Of a stretch of DNA of 64,000 nucleotides, positions 25,537 through 34,375 are shown piece after piece. Position 1 is the stretch's first letter; every line of letters begins with the position of its first letter. The DNA comes from Actinoallomurus liliacearum. Lineage in GTDB: Bacteria > Actinomycetota > Actinomycetes > Streptosporangiales > Streptosporangiaceae. The position numbers and the translations under genes are program-made. The stretch is from assembly GCF_039542035.1 (NCBI RefSeq), contig NZ_BAABHJ010000017.1:124001-188000 (forward strand). Direction: 5' to 3'. The notes beneath the pieces were generated by a model. That model ran no database searches and was not told the DNA's origin. It worked only from the letters and a program-made list of their open reading frames with translations.

Positions 25537-27623
25537 GCACGGTGCAGACCTGGCGATCGCTGCTGGACGGCGACGGCCCGAGCCACGACGAGGTCGTGAC
25601 CCACGTGCGCGTCCGCGACGTCGAGCTGCCGTACGGCGCGGGCACCATGGCGCTGATCACGCTCGACAACGGGTTCGACCACACCAAGCCGAACACCTTC
25701 GGCCCGCGCGGCCTGCTCGAGCTGAACGACGTCCTCGACCAGGTGGCCGCGCGCGACGACCTCGCGGCCGTCGGCGTGACCGGCAAGCCGTTCATCTTCG
25801 CGGTCGGCGCGGACCTCAAGGGCGTCTCGGCGCTGGAGGGCCGCGAGCAGGCCGAGCTGGTCGCCCGGCTCGGGCACGACGTGTTCCGGCGGCTCGGCGA
25901 GCTGACCGTCCCGTCGTTCGCGTTCGTGAACGGCGCGGCCATGGGCGGCGGCGTCGAGGTGGCGCTGCACTGCGCGTACCGGACCATCTCCTCGGGCGTG
26001 CCGGCCCTGGCGCTGCCCGAGTGCTTCCTGGGCCTGGTGCCCGGCTGGGGCGGGACGTACCTGCTGCCGCGGCTGATCGGCGCGGCGAACGCCCTCAAGG
26101 TCATCATCGAGAACCCGCTGAACCAGAACAAGATGCTCCGCGGGCCGCAGGCGTACGAGCTGGGCATCGCGGACGCCATGTTCGAGCCGGCCGACTTCCT
26201 GGAGGAGTCGCTGCGCTGGGCCGCCCGGGTGCTGACCGGCGAGACGACGGTCGAGCGCGCCGAGGTCGACACCGGCAAGGCGTGGGACGACGCCGTCGCG
26301 CAGGCCCGGTGGTTCGCCGAGGGCAAGCTGCACGGCGCGGCCCCCGCGCCGCTGCGGGCGCTGGACCTCGTGGCCGCGGCCAAGGACCACAGCCGTGACG
26401 AGGGGTTCGCCGCCGAGGACGAGGCCCTCGCCGACCTCATCATGAGCCCGGAGTTCCGGTCCGGTCTGTACTCCTTCGACCTGGTGCAGAAGCGCGCGAA
26501 GCGGCCCGCCGGCGCCCCTGACAAGGCCCTCGCGCGGCCGGTGACGAAGGTGGGCGTGGTCGGCGCCGGGCTGATGGCCTCGCAGCTGGCCCTGCTGTTC
26601 GCCCGGCGGCTGAACGTCCCGGTCGTGCTCACCGACCTGGACCAGGAGCGCCTGGACAAGGGTGTCGGGTACGTCCACGGCGAGGTCGACAAGCTGCTCG
26701 GCAGGGGCCGCGTCTCGGCGGACGAGGCGTCGCGGCTCAAGGGCCTCGTCACCGGCTCGCTGACCAAGGACGCGTTCGCCGACGCCGACTTCGTCATCGA
26801 GGCCGTCTTCGAGGAGATGGGCGTCAAGCAGAAGGTCTTCGCCGAGGTCGAGGCGGTCGTCTCGCCCGAGTGCGTGCTGGCCACCAACACCTCCTCGCTG
26901 TCGGTGTCCGAGATGGCCGCGAAGCTCAAGCACCCCGAGCGGGTCGTCGGCTTCCACTTCTTCAACCCGGTCGCGGTCCTGCCGCTGCTGGAGATCGTCC
27001 GTGGCGAGCGGACCGACGACGCCGCGCTGGCGACGGCGTTCGCCACCGGCAAGGCGCTGAAGAAATCCTGCGTGCTGGTCAAGGACGCCCCCGCGTTCGT
27101 GGTCAACCGCATCCTGCTGCGGCTGCAGGCGGAGATCCTCAAGACGGTGGAGGAGGGCACGCCGATCGAGGTCGTCGAGCGCTCCACCAACCCGCTCGGC
27201 CTGCCGATGTCGCCCTTCGTGCTCATGGGGCTGGTCGGCCCGGCAATCGCGCTGCACGTCGGCGAGACGCTGCACGCGGCGTTCCCCGAGCGCTTCCCGC
27301 TCTCGGACGGCCTGGCCAAGCTGGTCGCGGCGGGCAAGCCCGGCGTCTACCGACCGGACTTCAGCCTCGACCCCGAGGCCGTCGCGCTGTTCGAGGGCGG
27401 CACGTCCCCGTCCACGGAGGAGCAGGTCCTCGCCCGGGCACTGAACGGGCTCGCCGAGGAGATCAAGATCATGCTGGACGAGGGCGTCGTCGCCGCCCCC
27501 GAGGACATCGACCTGTGCCTGATCCTGGGCGCGGGCTGGCCGTTCCACCTGGGCGGCATCACGCCCTACCTCGACCGCACCGGCATCGCGGAGAAGGTCA
27601 ACGGAGCGCGCTTCCACTCCTGA
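25533..27623 (+). CDS. fadB: Fatty-acid oxidation complex alpha subunit (enoyl-CoA hydratase / 3-hydroxyacyl-CoA dehydrogenase)
   Basis: A 696-residue bifunctional enzyme. The first 300 residues are a crotonase fold (FAVGADLKGVSAL, FVNGAAMGGGVEVALHC, LPECFLGLVPGWGGTYLLPRLIG) hydrating trans-2-enoyl-CoA. A linker leads to the NAD-binding domain near residue 340 (VGVVGAGLMASQLALLFARR) and the HAD signature with NTSSLSVSEMA and VGFHFFNPVAVLPLLEIV. The glycine motif reads GAGLMASQ rather than the usual GxGxMGxG, which I have noted but which need not inactivate it. The GTG start overlaps the fadA stop. A perfect 35-nt hairpin ends the operon. Confidence 0.94.
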   Translation: MSTVQTWRSLLDGDGPSHDEVVTHVRVRDVELPYGAGTMALITLDNGFDHTKPNTFGPRGLLELNDVLDQVAARDDLAAVGVTGKPFIFAVGADLKGVSALEGREQAELVARLGHDVFRRLGELTVPSFAFVNGAAMGGGVEVALHCAYRTISSGVPALALPECFLGLVPGWGGTYLLPRLIGAANALKVIIENPLNQNKMLRGPQAYELGIADAMFEPADFLEESLRWAARVLTGETTVERAEVDTGKAWDDAVAQARWFAEGKLHGAAPAPLRALDLVAAAKDHSRDEGFAAEDEALADLIMSPEFRSGLYSFDLVQKRAKRPAGAPDKALARPVTKVGVVGAGLMASQLALLFARRLNVPVVLTDLDQERLDKGVGYVHGEVDKLLGRGRVSADEASRLKGLVTGSLTKDAFADADFVIEAVFEEMGVKQKVFAEVEAVVSPECVLATNTSSLSVSEMAAKLKHPERVVGFHFFNPVAVLPLLEIVRGERTDDAALATAFATGKALKKSCVLVKDAPAFVVNRILLRLQAEILKTVEEGTPIEVVERSTNPLGLPMSPFVLMGLVGPAIALHVGETLHAAFPERFPLSDGLAKLVAAGKPGVYRPDFSLDPEAVALFEGGTSPSTEEQVLARALNGLAEEIKIMLDEGVVAAPEDIDLCLILGAGWPFHLGGITPYLDRTGIAEKVNGARFHS

Positions 27624-27634
27624 CGCCTGCTCCG

Positions 27635-27673
27635 CCACGCCGCTTCACCACGCCGCTTCACCACGCCGCTTCA
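27635..27673. repeat. Three tandem 13-bp repeats
   Basis: CCACGCCGCTTCA is repeated three times without change, directly after the fadB stop and just before the hairpin terminator. It is noncoding and probably a slippage product. Confidence 0.85.
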
Positions 27674-27675
27674 CC

Positions 27676-27710
27676 CCGGGCGCCCCGGCACGTCGTGCCG
27701 GGGCGCCCGG
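27676..27710. terminator. Bidirectional terminator between fadB and the GH16 gene
   Basis: A perfect 16-bp stem with a GTC loop (left arm CCGGGCGCCCCGGCAC). It lies in the 93-bp gap between convergent genes and should stop both transcripts. The loop and the GGCACGTC core recall the 48-bp repeat near 12 kb. Confidence 0.75.
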
Positions 27711-27716
27711 TCCCGC

Positions 27717-28532
27717 TCAGGCCTTGTACATCTTGATCCAGTCGACCTGCATGGTGGCGCCGCTGCCGGCGCCGTCACCGGGGAACCAGTCGAGCTGGAT
27801 CGTCGGCGCCAGCGTCCCACGCGGGACCGCGGCGCTCCTGGTGGTGTGGAACCACCGCTTGCCGTCGAGGTACCCGTTCACCCGCGTGGACGTGACCTCG
27901 ACCGCGAACGTGTGCCATTTGGTCAGGTCGACCTTGACGTTCGACTGCAGCTGACTGTCGTTCCCGTAGTGCAGGAAGAAGTTGGCGTTGTTCCGCTTCG
28001 GACTCTTGATGACCTCCATGTAGTCGACCTCGGCGGGCCGGCTCTCCCCCCACAGCAGCAGCACCGGGTGGTAGCAGCCGCAGCCCCGGGTCGAACGTAC
28101 GCGGGTCTCCCAGCGGCCGTACTTGCGGATGCCCTTGTGCCAGGCCATGCCCTCGGACCAGCCGTTCGCCAGGCCGGTGATCGTCAGCACGCCGTTCTTC
28201 ACGGTCGCCTGCTTCGGACGCCGCTTGGTCTTCTCTCCGCCCGGCTTGTTCTTGCCCGGGTCCTCGTAGAGCTCCCAGTCCTTCTTGTTGACGGCCTTGC
28301 CGGAGAAGTTCTCGACCCGGAGCGGCTCGCCCCACTTGTACCGGGCGGCGGCGGTGCCGTCGGCCGCCTGCCCGGTGACGGTCGTGGCCGGGCGCGCGGC
28401 GGTGTCCGCGTAGCCGACCCGGGACGCCTTCGGCGAGGACGAGCCGTCCGAGGCCACGACGCCGGTGAGGACCGCTCCGACGGCGACGGCGGTCCCGGCC
28501 GCGCAGGCCAGGAGACGACGAGACGGGTGCAT
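27717..28532 (-). CDS. Secreted family 16 glycoside hydrolase
   Basis: A 271-residue exported beta-glucanase-like enzyme. The first 30 residues are a signal peptide (RRLLACAAGTAVAVGAVLTGVVA), followed by a low-complexity stretch. The catalytic GH16 motif is seen as AEVDYMEV: nucleophile E168, helper D170 and acid/base E173 (ExDxxE). Flanking sandwich strands include YGRWETRVRSTRGCGCYHPVLLLWGE and WHTFAVEVTSTRVNGYLDGKRWFHT. The substrate, a beta-1,3 or mixed-linkage glucan, agarose-type glycan or similar, cannot be fixed. The ATG follows AAGGAG. It is on its own transcript. Confidence 0.88.
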   Translation of the reverse strand: MHPSRRLLACAAGTAVAVGAVLTGVVASDGSSSPKASRVGYADTAARPATTVTGQAADGTAAARYKWGEPLRVENFSGKAVNKKDWELYEDPGKNKPGGEKTKRRPKQATVKNGVLTITGLANGWSEGMAWHKGIRKYGRWETRVRSTRGCGCYHPVLLLWGESRPAEVDYMEVIKSPKRNNANFFLHYGNDSQLQSNVKVDLTKWHTFAVEVTSTRVNGYLDGKRWFHTTRSAAVPRGTLAPTIQLDWFPGDGAGSGATMQVDWIKMYKA

Positions 28533-28723
28533 GGGGGACTCCTTCTAAGGGGTTCAGGACATGGCGAGGGCCGTACGGCCGCCTCCCCCCGGCGCCGTCG
28601 AAGATCATATGGACGATCTCCGGCGGGTGGCCGGGCTTTCGGGATGGGTCGAACCCCTGGCGCGCCGGATTGAGCCCCCGGTCCCCATGCGGGGAGGTCC
28701 CGGAGTCCCGATGCGCAGTGGAG

Positions 28724-30079
28724 TCAGGGAGTGTGCGGGCGGCAGGCGCGGCGGAGGGCGTCCCAGCCGACCAGCTTGACCCGTTCGCCGCGGGAGAGGG
28801 AGCGGGCGAGCTCGATCTCCTCGGCGTCGATGCCCAGCCAGTCGTCGTAGGTCACCGCGCGGACGTTGCGCGCCTCCAGCAGCCCCTCGATCGACGGACG
28901 CTCGCGGGGCCTGCCGTCCAGGTCCGCGAGCAGGGCGCGGACCGTCTCGGCGGCGTCGGCCTTGTTCGTGCCGATCACCCCGGTGGGGCCCCGTTTGAGC
29001 CAGCCGGCGACGTACTCCCCCGGAGTCGGCGCGCCGTCCTCGCCGAGCACCCGCCCGGCCTCGTTCGGGACGACGTACGCCCGCGGGTCGAACGGCACGC
29101 CGGGCAGCGGAACGCTCTGGTAGCCGACCGAGCGCAGCACCATCCCGACCGGCAGGGTCTCGTACTCGCCGGTGCCGACGACCCGGCCCTCGGCGTTCAG
29201 CGCGGTGCGTTCCAGGCGCAGGCCCTCGACCCGATCGGTGCCGAGGATCTCCACGGGCCGCAGCCAGAACCGCAGGTCGAGCCGGCGCGGCCGGCCCTCG
29301 ACCGGGCGTCCGACCCAGTCGCGCATGACCGCGACATTGCCCCGCACGTGCCGGTCGGACTCGACGAGCGCGGCGCTCGCCGGGTCGAGCTCCAGGTCCG
29401 CGGGCCGGATGTGGACCTCGGTGTGCGGCAGCGCGCCCAGCTCACGCAGCTCCTTCGTGGTGAACTTGGCCTGCGCGGGCCCGCGCCTGCCGATCATGTG
29501 GATGTGCCGCACGCCGCTGCCGCCCAGCAGGTCGAGCACCGGCTCGGGCACGTCCGTGGCGCGCAGCTCGTCCGCGGTCTTGGCGAGGATCCGCGCGACG
29601 TCGACGGCGACGTTGCCGACCCCGATGACCGCCACCTCGTCGGCGGACAGGTCGACGTCGAGTCCGGAGGCGTCGGGGTGGCCGCAGTACCAGTTGACGA
29701 AGTCGGTGGCCGCGACGCTGCCCGGCAGGTCCTCCCCCGGCACGCCGAGGTGCCGGTCGACCATGGCGCCGGTCGCGTAGATCACCGCGTCGTAGCAGGC
29801 GAGCAGGTCGTCCCGCGTGACGTCCGAGCCGAACTCCACGCCGCCGAGGAAGCGCACCCCGGGGTGCTCCAGCACCCGCTGCAGGTAGCGCGCGATGGAT
29901 TTGATCGACGTGTGGTCCGGCGCGACGCCGTACCGTACGAGGCCGTACGGCGTCGGAAGCCGGTCGAAGACGTCGACGAGTACGTTGCCGTCCGCCTGCT
30001 TCACCAGGGCCTCGGCGGCGTAGATGCCCGCCGGCCCGGACCCGATGACCGCCACGCGGAGCGGATGTGTGTCCGCCAC
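28724..30079 (-). CDS. fprA: Ferredoxin/adrenodoxin--NADP+ reductase (FprA type)
   Basis: A 451-residue FAD flavoprotein that passes electrons from NADPH to ferredoxins. It has the FAD motif VAVIGSGPAGIYAAEAL, the family block YGLVRYGVAPDH, an NADP motif VAVIGVGNVAVDVARIL and the C-terminal WLKRGPTGVIGTNKADAAETV. This is the adrenodoxin-reductase-like family (M. tuberculosis FprA), not the plant type. The GTG at 30079 begins MADTHPLRV. It could serve P450s or Fe-S biogenesis; no ferredoxin or P450 gene is adjacent. It stands between the GH16 gene and an amino-acid permease on the same strand. Confidence 0.92.
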   Translation of the reverse strand: MADTHPLRVAVIGSGPAGIYAAEALVKQADGNVLVDVFDRLPTPYGLVRYGVAPDHTSIKSIARYLQRVLEHPGVRFLGGVEFGSDVTRDDLLACYDAVIYATGAMVDRHLGVPGEDLPGSVAATDFVNWYCGHPDASGLDVDLSADEVAVIGVGNVAVDVARILAKTADELRATDVPEPVLDLLGGSGVRHIHMIGRRGPAQAKFTTKELRELGALPHTEVHIRPADLELDPASAALVESDRHVRGNVAVMRDWVGRPVEGRPRRLDLRFWLRPVEILGTDRVEGLRLERTALNAEGRVVGTGEYETLPVGMVLRSVGYQSVPLPGVPFDPRAYVVPNEAGRVLGEDGAPTPGEYVAGWLKRGPTGVIGTNKADAAETVRALLADLDGRPRERPSIEGLLEARNVRAVTYDDWLGIDAEEIELARSLSRGERVKLVGWDALRRACRPHTP

Positions 30080-30132
30080 CTCGCCATTGTGCGCACAGAC
30101 CCCGCGGGAACATCAGGACCGGCGTGGCCACA

Positions 30133-31602
30133 TCACCGGGATTCGACCGACGGTTTACCGGCCCTGCTGTGGGCGTACCCGTACGAGAAGTAGATGACGA
30201 AGCCGACGAGCATCCAGACGACGAACCGGATCCACGTCTCGACGGGCAGGTTCAGCATGAGGTAGAAGCAGGCCAGGACGGACAGGATCGGCACCACCGG
30301 CGACGCCGGGACGCGGAACGACCGCGGCAGGTCCGGCCGGGTCCGGCGCAGCAGCACCACCCCGATCGAGACGACCACGAACGCGAACAGGGTGCCGATG
30401 TTGACCAGGTCCGCCAGGGCCGACAGCGGGACCAGGCCGGCGATGAGCGCGACGATCACCCCGATGATGACGGTCATCCGGGCGGGCGTGCCGTACTTGG
30501 GGTGGACCTCGGCCAGCCACGCCGGGAGCAGCCCGTCCCGGCTCATCGCGAAGAACACCCGGCTCTGGCCCAGGATGAGGATCAGCACGACGGTGGTCAG
30601 GCCGGCGAGCGCGCCGACGCTGACGATCGTGGCGAACCCGGAATGGCCGATCGCCTTGAACGCGTCGGCCAGGGGCGCGTCGACGCTCAGCTGCCGGTAG
30701 TTCTGAATGCCGACGACGACGAGGGAGACGGCGACGTACAACGCGGTGCAGATGGCGAGCGAGGCGATGATGCCGACCGGCATGTCGCGCTGCGGCTTCT
30801 TGGTCTCCTCGGCGGCGGTGGCGACGATGTCGAAGCCGATGAAGGCGAAGAAGACGATCGCGGCGCCCGCGAAGACGCCGGCCCAGCCGTACGTGGACGG
30901 CACGAAGCCGAAGATGACCTGGATCAGCGGCGTCTTCCCGCCGTGCGCCTCCGGCGTGGGAACGGCCTTCGGGACGAAGGGGTGGTAGTTGGCGCCCTTG
31001 AGGAAGAACAGGCCCGCGACGATCACGAAGAGGACGATCGCGATCTTGATCGCCACGATGACGGCGTTCACCCGTGAGGAGATCTTCACGCCGAAGACCA
31101 GGACGGCCGTCACGACCAGCACGATGAGGGCCGCGGGGATGTTGAAGGTCGCGTGCTCGCCGGCGACGGACGTGGGCAGGTCCCAGCCGAGGTCGCTGAG
31201 CAGTGTTCTGGCGTAGCCGGACCAGCCCACCGCCACGGTCGCCGCCGCGAGCGCCAGCTCCAGGACAAGGTCCCAGCCGATGATCCAGGCCGGCAGCTCG
31301 CCGAGCGTCGCGAACGAGAACGTGTACGCGGAGCCCGCCACCGGAACGGTCGAGGCGAACTCCGCGTAGCACAGCGCGGCGAGGGCGCAGGCGATGCCCG
31401 CGGCGACGAAGGACAGCGCCACCGCGGGCCCGGACTTCTCCTTGGCGACCTCTCCGGTGAGCACGAAGATGCCGGTGCCGATGATGACGCCGACGCCGAA
31501 GACGGTCAGATCGAGTGCGCTGAGATCCCGACGTAGTCGGTGACCGGGTTCGTCCGTGTCTTGAATGGACCGCTCAACCGATTTGGTTCGGAATACACGC
31601 AC
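30133..31602 (-). CDS. APC-family amino-acid permease (cationic amino-acid type)
   Basis: A 489-residue integral membrane protein with about 12 to 14 helices. The first-helix motif VIIGTGIFVLTG and the block FIGFDIVATAAEETKKPQRDMPVGI are typical of the CAT-like branch of the APC superfamily, which imports arginine, lysine or related amino acids. The C-terminal third matches SRVFFAMSRDGLLPAWLAEVHPKYGTP. A GTG at 31602 is preferred because AAGGAG lies 5 nt upstream; a GTG at 31608 overlaps that ribosome site. It follows dxs on the same strand with a 69-bp gap and no clear terminator. The substrate is inferred. Confidence 0.88.
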   Translation of the reverse strand: MRVFRTKSVERSIQDTDEPGHRLRRDLSALDLTVFGVGVIIGTGIFVLTGEVAKEKSGPAVALSFVAAGIACALAALCYAEFASTVPVAGSAYTFSFATLGELPAWIIGWDLVLELALAAATVAVGWSGYARTLLSDLGWDLPTSVAGEHATFNIPAALIVLVVTAVLVFGVKISSRVNAVIVAIKIAIVLFVIVAGLFFLKGANYHPFVPKAVPTPEAHGGKTPLIQVIFGFVPSTYGWAGVFAGAAIVFFAFIGFDIVATAAEETKKPQRDMPVGIIASLAICTALYVAVSLVVVGIQNYRQLSVDAPLADAFKAIGHSGFATIVSVGALAGLTTVVLILILGQSRVFFAMSRDGLLPAWLAEVHPKYGTPARMTVIIGVIVALIAGLVPLSALADLVNIGTLFAFVVVSIGVVLLRRTRPDLPRSFRVPASPVVPILSVLACFYLMLNLPVETWIRFVVWMLVGFVIYFSYGYAHSRAGKPSVESR

Positions 31603-31671
31603 CGTCACTCCTTTGTGGCCTTTTGGGCCCTCCTTACCCAGCCTTGGGAAAAGTAACGAACGGAGTAGTGA

Positions 31672-33579
31672 TCAGGACTCGGTCGGTGCGAGCACTTCGT
31701 CCCTGGCGGTGGCCGCCGTGATCTCCCGGGCGAGCCCCTGCGGGGTCAGTCCCATGTCGGTGAGGAGCTGCGCGCGCTTCGCGTGGTCGAGGAAGCGATC
31801 GGGGATGCCGAACGTGCGGACCGGCACGTCGACGTCGGCGTCGCGCAGCGCCCGCGCCACCGCGTCGCCCACCCCGCCGACCCGGCAGTTGTCCTCGACG
31901 ACCGCGACGACCCGGTGCTCGGCCGCCAGGCCGGGCAGCGCCGCGTCCAGCGGCTTGACCCAGCGCGGGTCCACGACCGTGACGCCGATGCCGTGCGCGT
32001 CGATGGTCCGGGCGGCCTCGACCGCCACGCCCGCCATCGGGCCCGCCGCGACGATCAGCACGTCGCGCTCGCCCGACCGGACGAGGACGTCCATCCCCCC
32101 GACCCGGTCGATGGCCGGGACCTCCTCGGCGACCGGTCCCTTCGGGAACCGGAGGGCCGTCGGCCCGTCGGCGACGCCCACCGCCTCGCGCAGCAGCTCC
32201 GTCAGCCGCACTCCGTCCCGTGGCGCGGCGACGCGCAGGCCCGGCACGACCTGCAGGATCGACATGTCCCACATGCCATTGTGGCTCGGCCCGTCGTCGC
32301 CGGTCACCCCGGCCCGGTCGAGGACGACCGTGACCGGCAGCCGGTGCAGCGCGACGTCCATGAGCAACTGGTCGAACGCGCGGTTGAGGAACGTGGCGTA
32401 CACCGCGACCACCGGGTGCATGCCGCCGAATGCCAGGCCCGCCGCGGACGTCACCGCGTGCTGCTCGGCGATCCCCACGTCGAACGTGCGCTCGGGGTAG
32501 GCCTCGGCGAACGCGGCGAGGCCGGTCGGGTGCAGCATCGCCGCGGTGATGGCCACCACGTCCGGGCGCTCGGCGCCCAGCGCCACGAGCTCCTCGCTGA
32601 ACGCGTTGGTCCAGGTACGCGAGCTCTTGGCGAGCTTACGCCCGGTGGCCGCGTCGAACAGGCCGGGGGCGTGGAACGCCTCCTCCTCGTCGTTCTCCGC
32701 GGGCGCGTAGCCGAAGCCCTTGCGGGTGATGCAGTGCACGATCACCGGCTCGCCGAAGTCCTTGGCCTTGCGCAGCGCGTGCTCGACGGCCTCCTCGTCG
32801 TGCCCGTCGATCGGTCCGAGGTACTTCAGGCCGAGGTCCTCGAACATCGCCTGCGGCTGCAGGATGTCCTTGATCCCCTTCTTGATGCCGTGCAGCGCCT
32901 CGTACGCCATCGGCCCCACGACCGGGGTGCGCGGCACGGTGCGCTTGATGAGGTCCAGCGCGTGCTCGTACCCCCGCGTCATCCGCAGGTCCGCGAGATG
33001 GCTGGCCAGCCCGCCGATCGTCGGGGAGTACGACCGGCCGTTGTCGTTGACGACGATGACGACCTTGCGGTCCTTGCCCGCCGCGATGTTGTTCAGCGCC
33101 TCCCAGGCCATGCCGCCGGTCAGCGCGCCGTCGCCGATGAACGGCACGACGAACCGGTCGCCCTCGCCGCGCAGCTGGTAGGCCTTGGCCAGCCCGTCGG
33201 CGTACGACAGGGCCGTGGAGGCGTGGGAGTTCTCGATCACGTCGTGCTCGGACTCGGCCTGGCTCGGGTAGCCGGACAGGCCGCCGGCCTGCCGCAGCGT
33301 GCCGAAGTCCTGCCGCCCGGTGAGCAGCTTGTGGACGTACGCCTGGTGGCCCGTGTCGAAGAGGATGCGGTCGCGCGGCGAGTCGAAGACGCGGTGCAGG
33401 GCGATGGTGAGCTCGACCACTCCGAGGTTGGGGCCGAGGTGACCGCCGTTCTTCGACGTCGACACCGCGGTGACGAGGAGGTCTCGTATCTCGCCGGCGA
33501 GCTGCGGAAGCTGCTCCGGAGCCAGGCGCTTGAGGTCCTCGGGCCCTCGGATCGACTCAAGAAGGGTCACGCGGGTCAT
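31672..33579 (-). CDS. dxs: 1-deoxy-D-xylulose-5-phosphate synthase
   Basis: A 635-residue thiamine-diphosphate enzyme that condenses pyruvate and glyceraldehyde-3-phosphate, the first step of the MEP isoprenoid pathway. Conserved blocks include NGGHLGPNLGVVELTIALHRVFD, FDTGHQAYVHKLLTGR, the ThDP site FIGDGALTGGMAWEALNNI and the second-domain DVGIAEQHAVTSAAGLAFGG. Length is normal. The ATG at 33579 is adjacent to GAGGAG; a GTG three codons in (33570) has better spacing, so the first three residues are uncertain. It is divergent from idi, linking the first step to the IPP/DMAPP balance. Confidence 0.97.
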   Translation of the reverse strand: MTRVTLLESIRGPEDLKRLAPEQLPQLAGEIRDLLVTAVSTSKNGGHLGPNLGVVELTIALHRVFDSPRDRILFDTGHQAYVHKLLTGRQDFGTLRQAGGLSGYPSQAESEHDVIENSHASTALSYADGLAKAYQLRGEGDRFVVPFIGDGALTGGMAWEALNNIAAGKDRKVVIVVNDNGRSYSPTIGGLASHLADLRMTRGYEHALDLIKRTVPRTPVVGPMAYEALHGIKKGIKDILQPQAMFEDLGLKYLGPIDGHDEEAVEHALRKAKDFGEPVIVHCITRKGFGYAPAENDEEEAFHAPGLFDAATGRKLAKSSRTWTNAFSEELVALGAERPDVVAITAAMLHPTGLAAFAEAYPERTFDVGIAEQHAVTSAAGLAFGGMHPVVAVYATFLNRAFDQLLMDVALHRLPVTVVLDRAGVTGDDGPSHNGMWDMSILQVVPGLRVAAPRDGVRLTELLREAVGVADGPTALRFPKGPVAEEVPAIDRVGGMDVLVRSGERDVLIVAAGPMAGVAVEAARTIDAHGIGVTVVDPRWVKPLDAALPGLAAEHRVVAVVEDNCRVGGVGDAVARALRDADVDVPVRTFGIPDRFLDHAKRAQLLTDMGLTPQGLAREITAATARDEVLAPTES

Positions 33580-33677
33580 CTCCTCGTTTTCTCTGCGGAT
33601 GCTGATTTTAGTGGCCGCTCGACTATGAGACGCGAAGCCCCTGAGCCGAGTTCACGTGGCGCAGCGTAGCGATCGGA

Positions 33678-33683
33678 TATAAA
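33678..33683 (+). promoter_or_regulatory. Possible -10 box giving a leaderless idi transcript
   Basis: TATAAA is placed so that transcription would begin at or near the idi ATG (33691). No matching -35 box is obvious in the GC-rich sequence upstream. Confidence 0.35.
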
Positions 33684-33690
33684 GAGAGTG

Positions 33691-34263
33691 ATGGATGACG
33701 AACGAATCGTGCTGCTGGGCGCCGATGGCCATGCCATCGGCACGGCCCCGAAGGCGTCGAGTCACCACGGCGCCACGCCCCTGCATCTGGCGTTCTCGTG
33801 CTATCTCGTGGACCCGGCCGGGCGCATCCTGATCACTCAACGAGCGCACGGGAAGCGAACGTTCCCATCGGTGTGGACCAACAGCTGCTGCGGTCATCCC
33901 GCGCCCGGCGAGGGCCTGCGCGACGCCGTGCGCCGCCGCGTCCGCCTGGAACTGGGGCTGGAGATCGAGAGCATGACGCTCATTCTCCCCGAGTTCCGGT
34001 ACCGCGCGACCGCCGCGGACGGCGTCGTGGAGTACGAGCTGTGCCCCGTGGTCCGCGCCGTCGCCGACGGCGACCTTCGTCTCCACTCGGAGGAGACCGC
34101 CGCGGCCGACTGGCGCGACTGGGAGTCCTGCGTGGCGCTGGTCGACGACCCTTCGGCGTCCCCGTGGTACCGCGAGCAGATGGCCCAGCTGATCCCGCTG
34201 GGCAAGCCGGCCGACTGGCCGGCCGCGCCCACCTCCCTGCTGCCGCCCGCCATCGCCTGGTAG
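33691..34263 (+). CDS. idi: Isopentenyl-diphosphate delta-isomerase, type I
   Basis: A 190-residue Nudix-fold enzyme that interconverts IPP and DMAPP. The catalytic Cys is in TNSCCGHP and the catalytic Glu in VEYELCPV; LHLAFSCYLVDPAGRILITQRAHGKRTFPSVWTN and the helix GLRDAVRRRVRLELGL complete the fold. The ATG at 33691 follows AAAGAGAG and may be close to the transcript start. Divergent arrangement with dxs suggests shared control of isoprenoid supply, which the terpene synthase at 12 kb would draw on. The MEP pathway makes both isomers, so idi is not essential here. Confidence 0.95.
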   Translation: MDDERIVLLGADGHAIGTAPKASSHHGATPLHLAFSCYLVDPAGRILITQRAHGKRTFPSVWTNSCCGHPAPGEGLRDAVRRRVRLELGLEIESMTLILPEFRYRATAADGVVEYELCPVVRAVADGDLRLHSEETAAADWRDWESCVALVDDPSASPWYREQMAQLIPLGKPADWPAAPTSLLPPAIAW

Positions 34264-34375
34264 CGGCACACGTTCCAGCACCTTCTTCTCATACGGCCTC
34301 GCCCGCTCCTTGACCTTCACATCAATGTGAAGGCCTACCCTCCCGTCATCCAGTGATCCCGAAAAGGAGCCAGTG

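Noticed and set aside
25161..27638. 825- and 672-codon antisense frames over fadB
   Set aside because: Composition is that of shadow frames; both fadB domains are intact on the plus strand.
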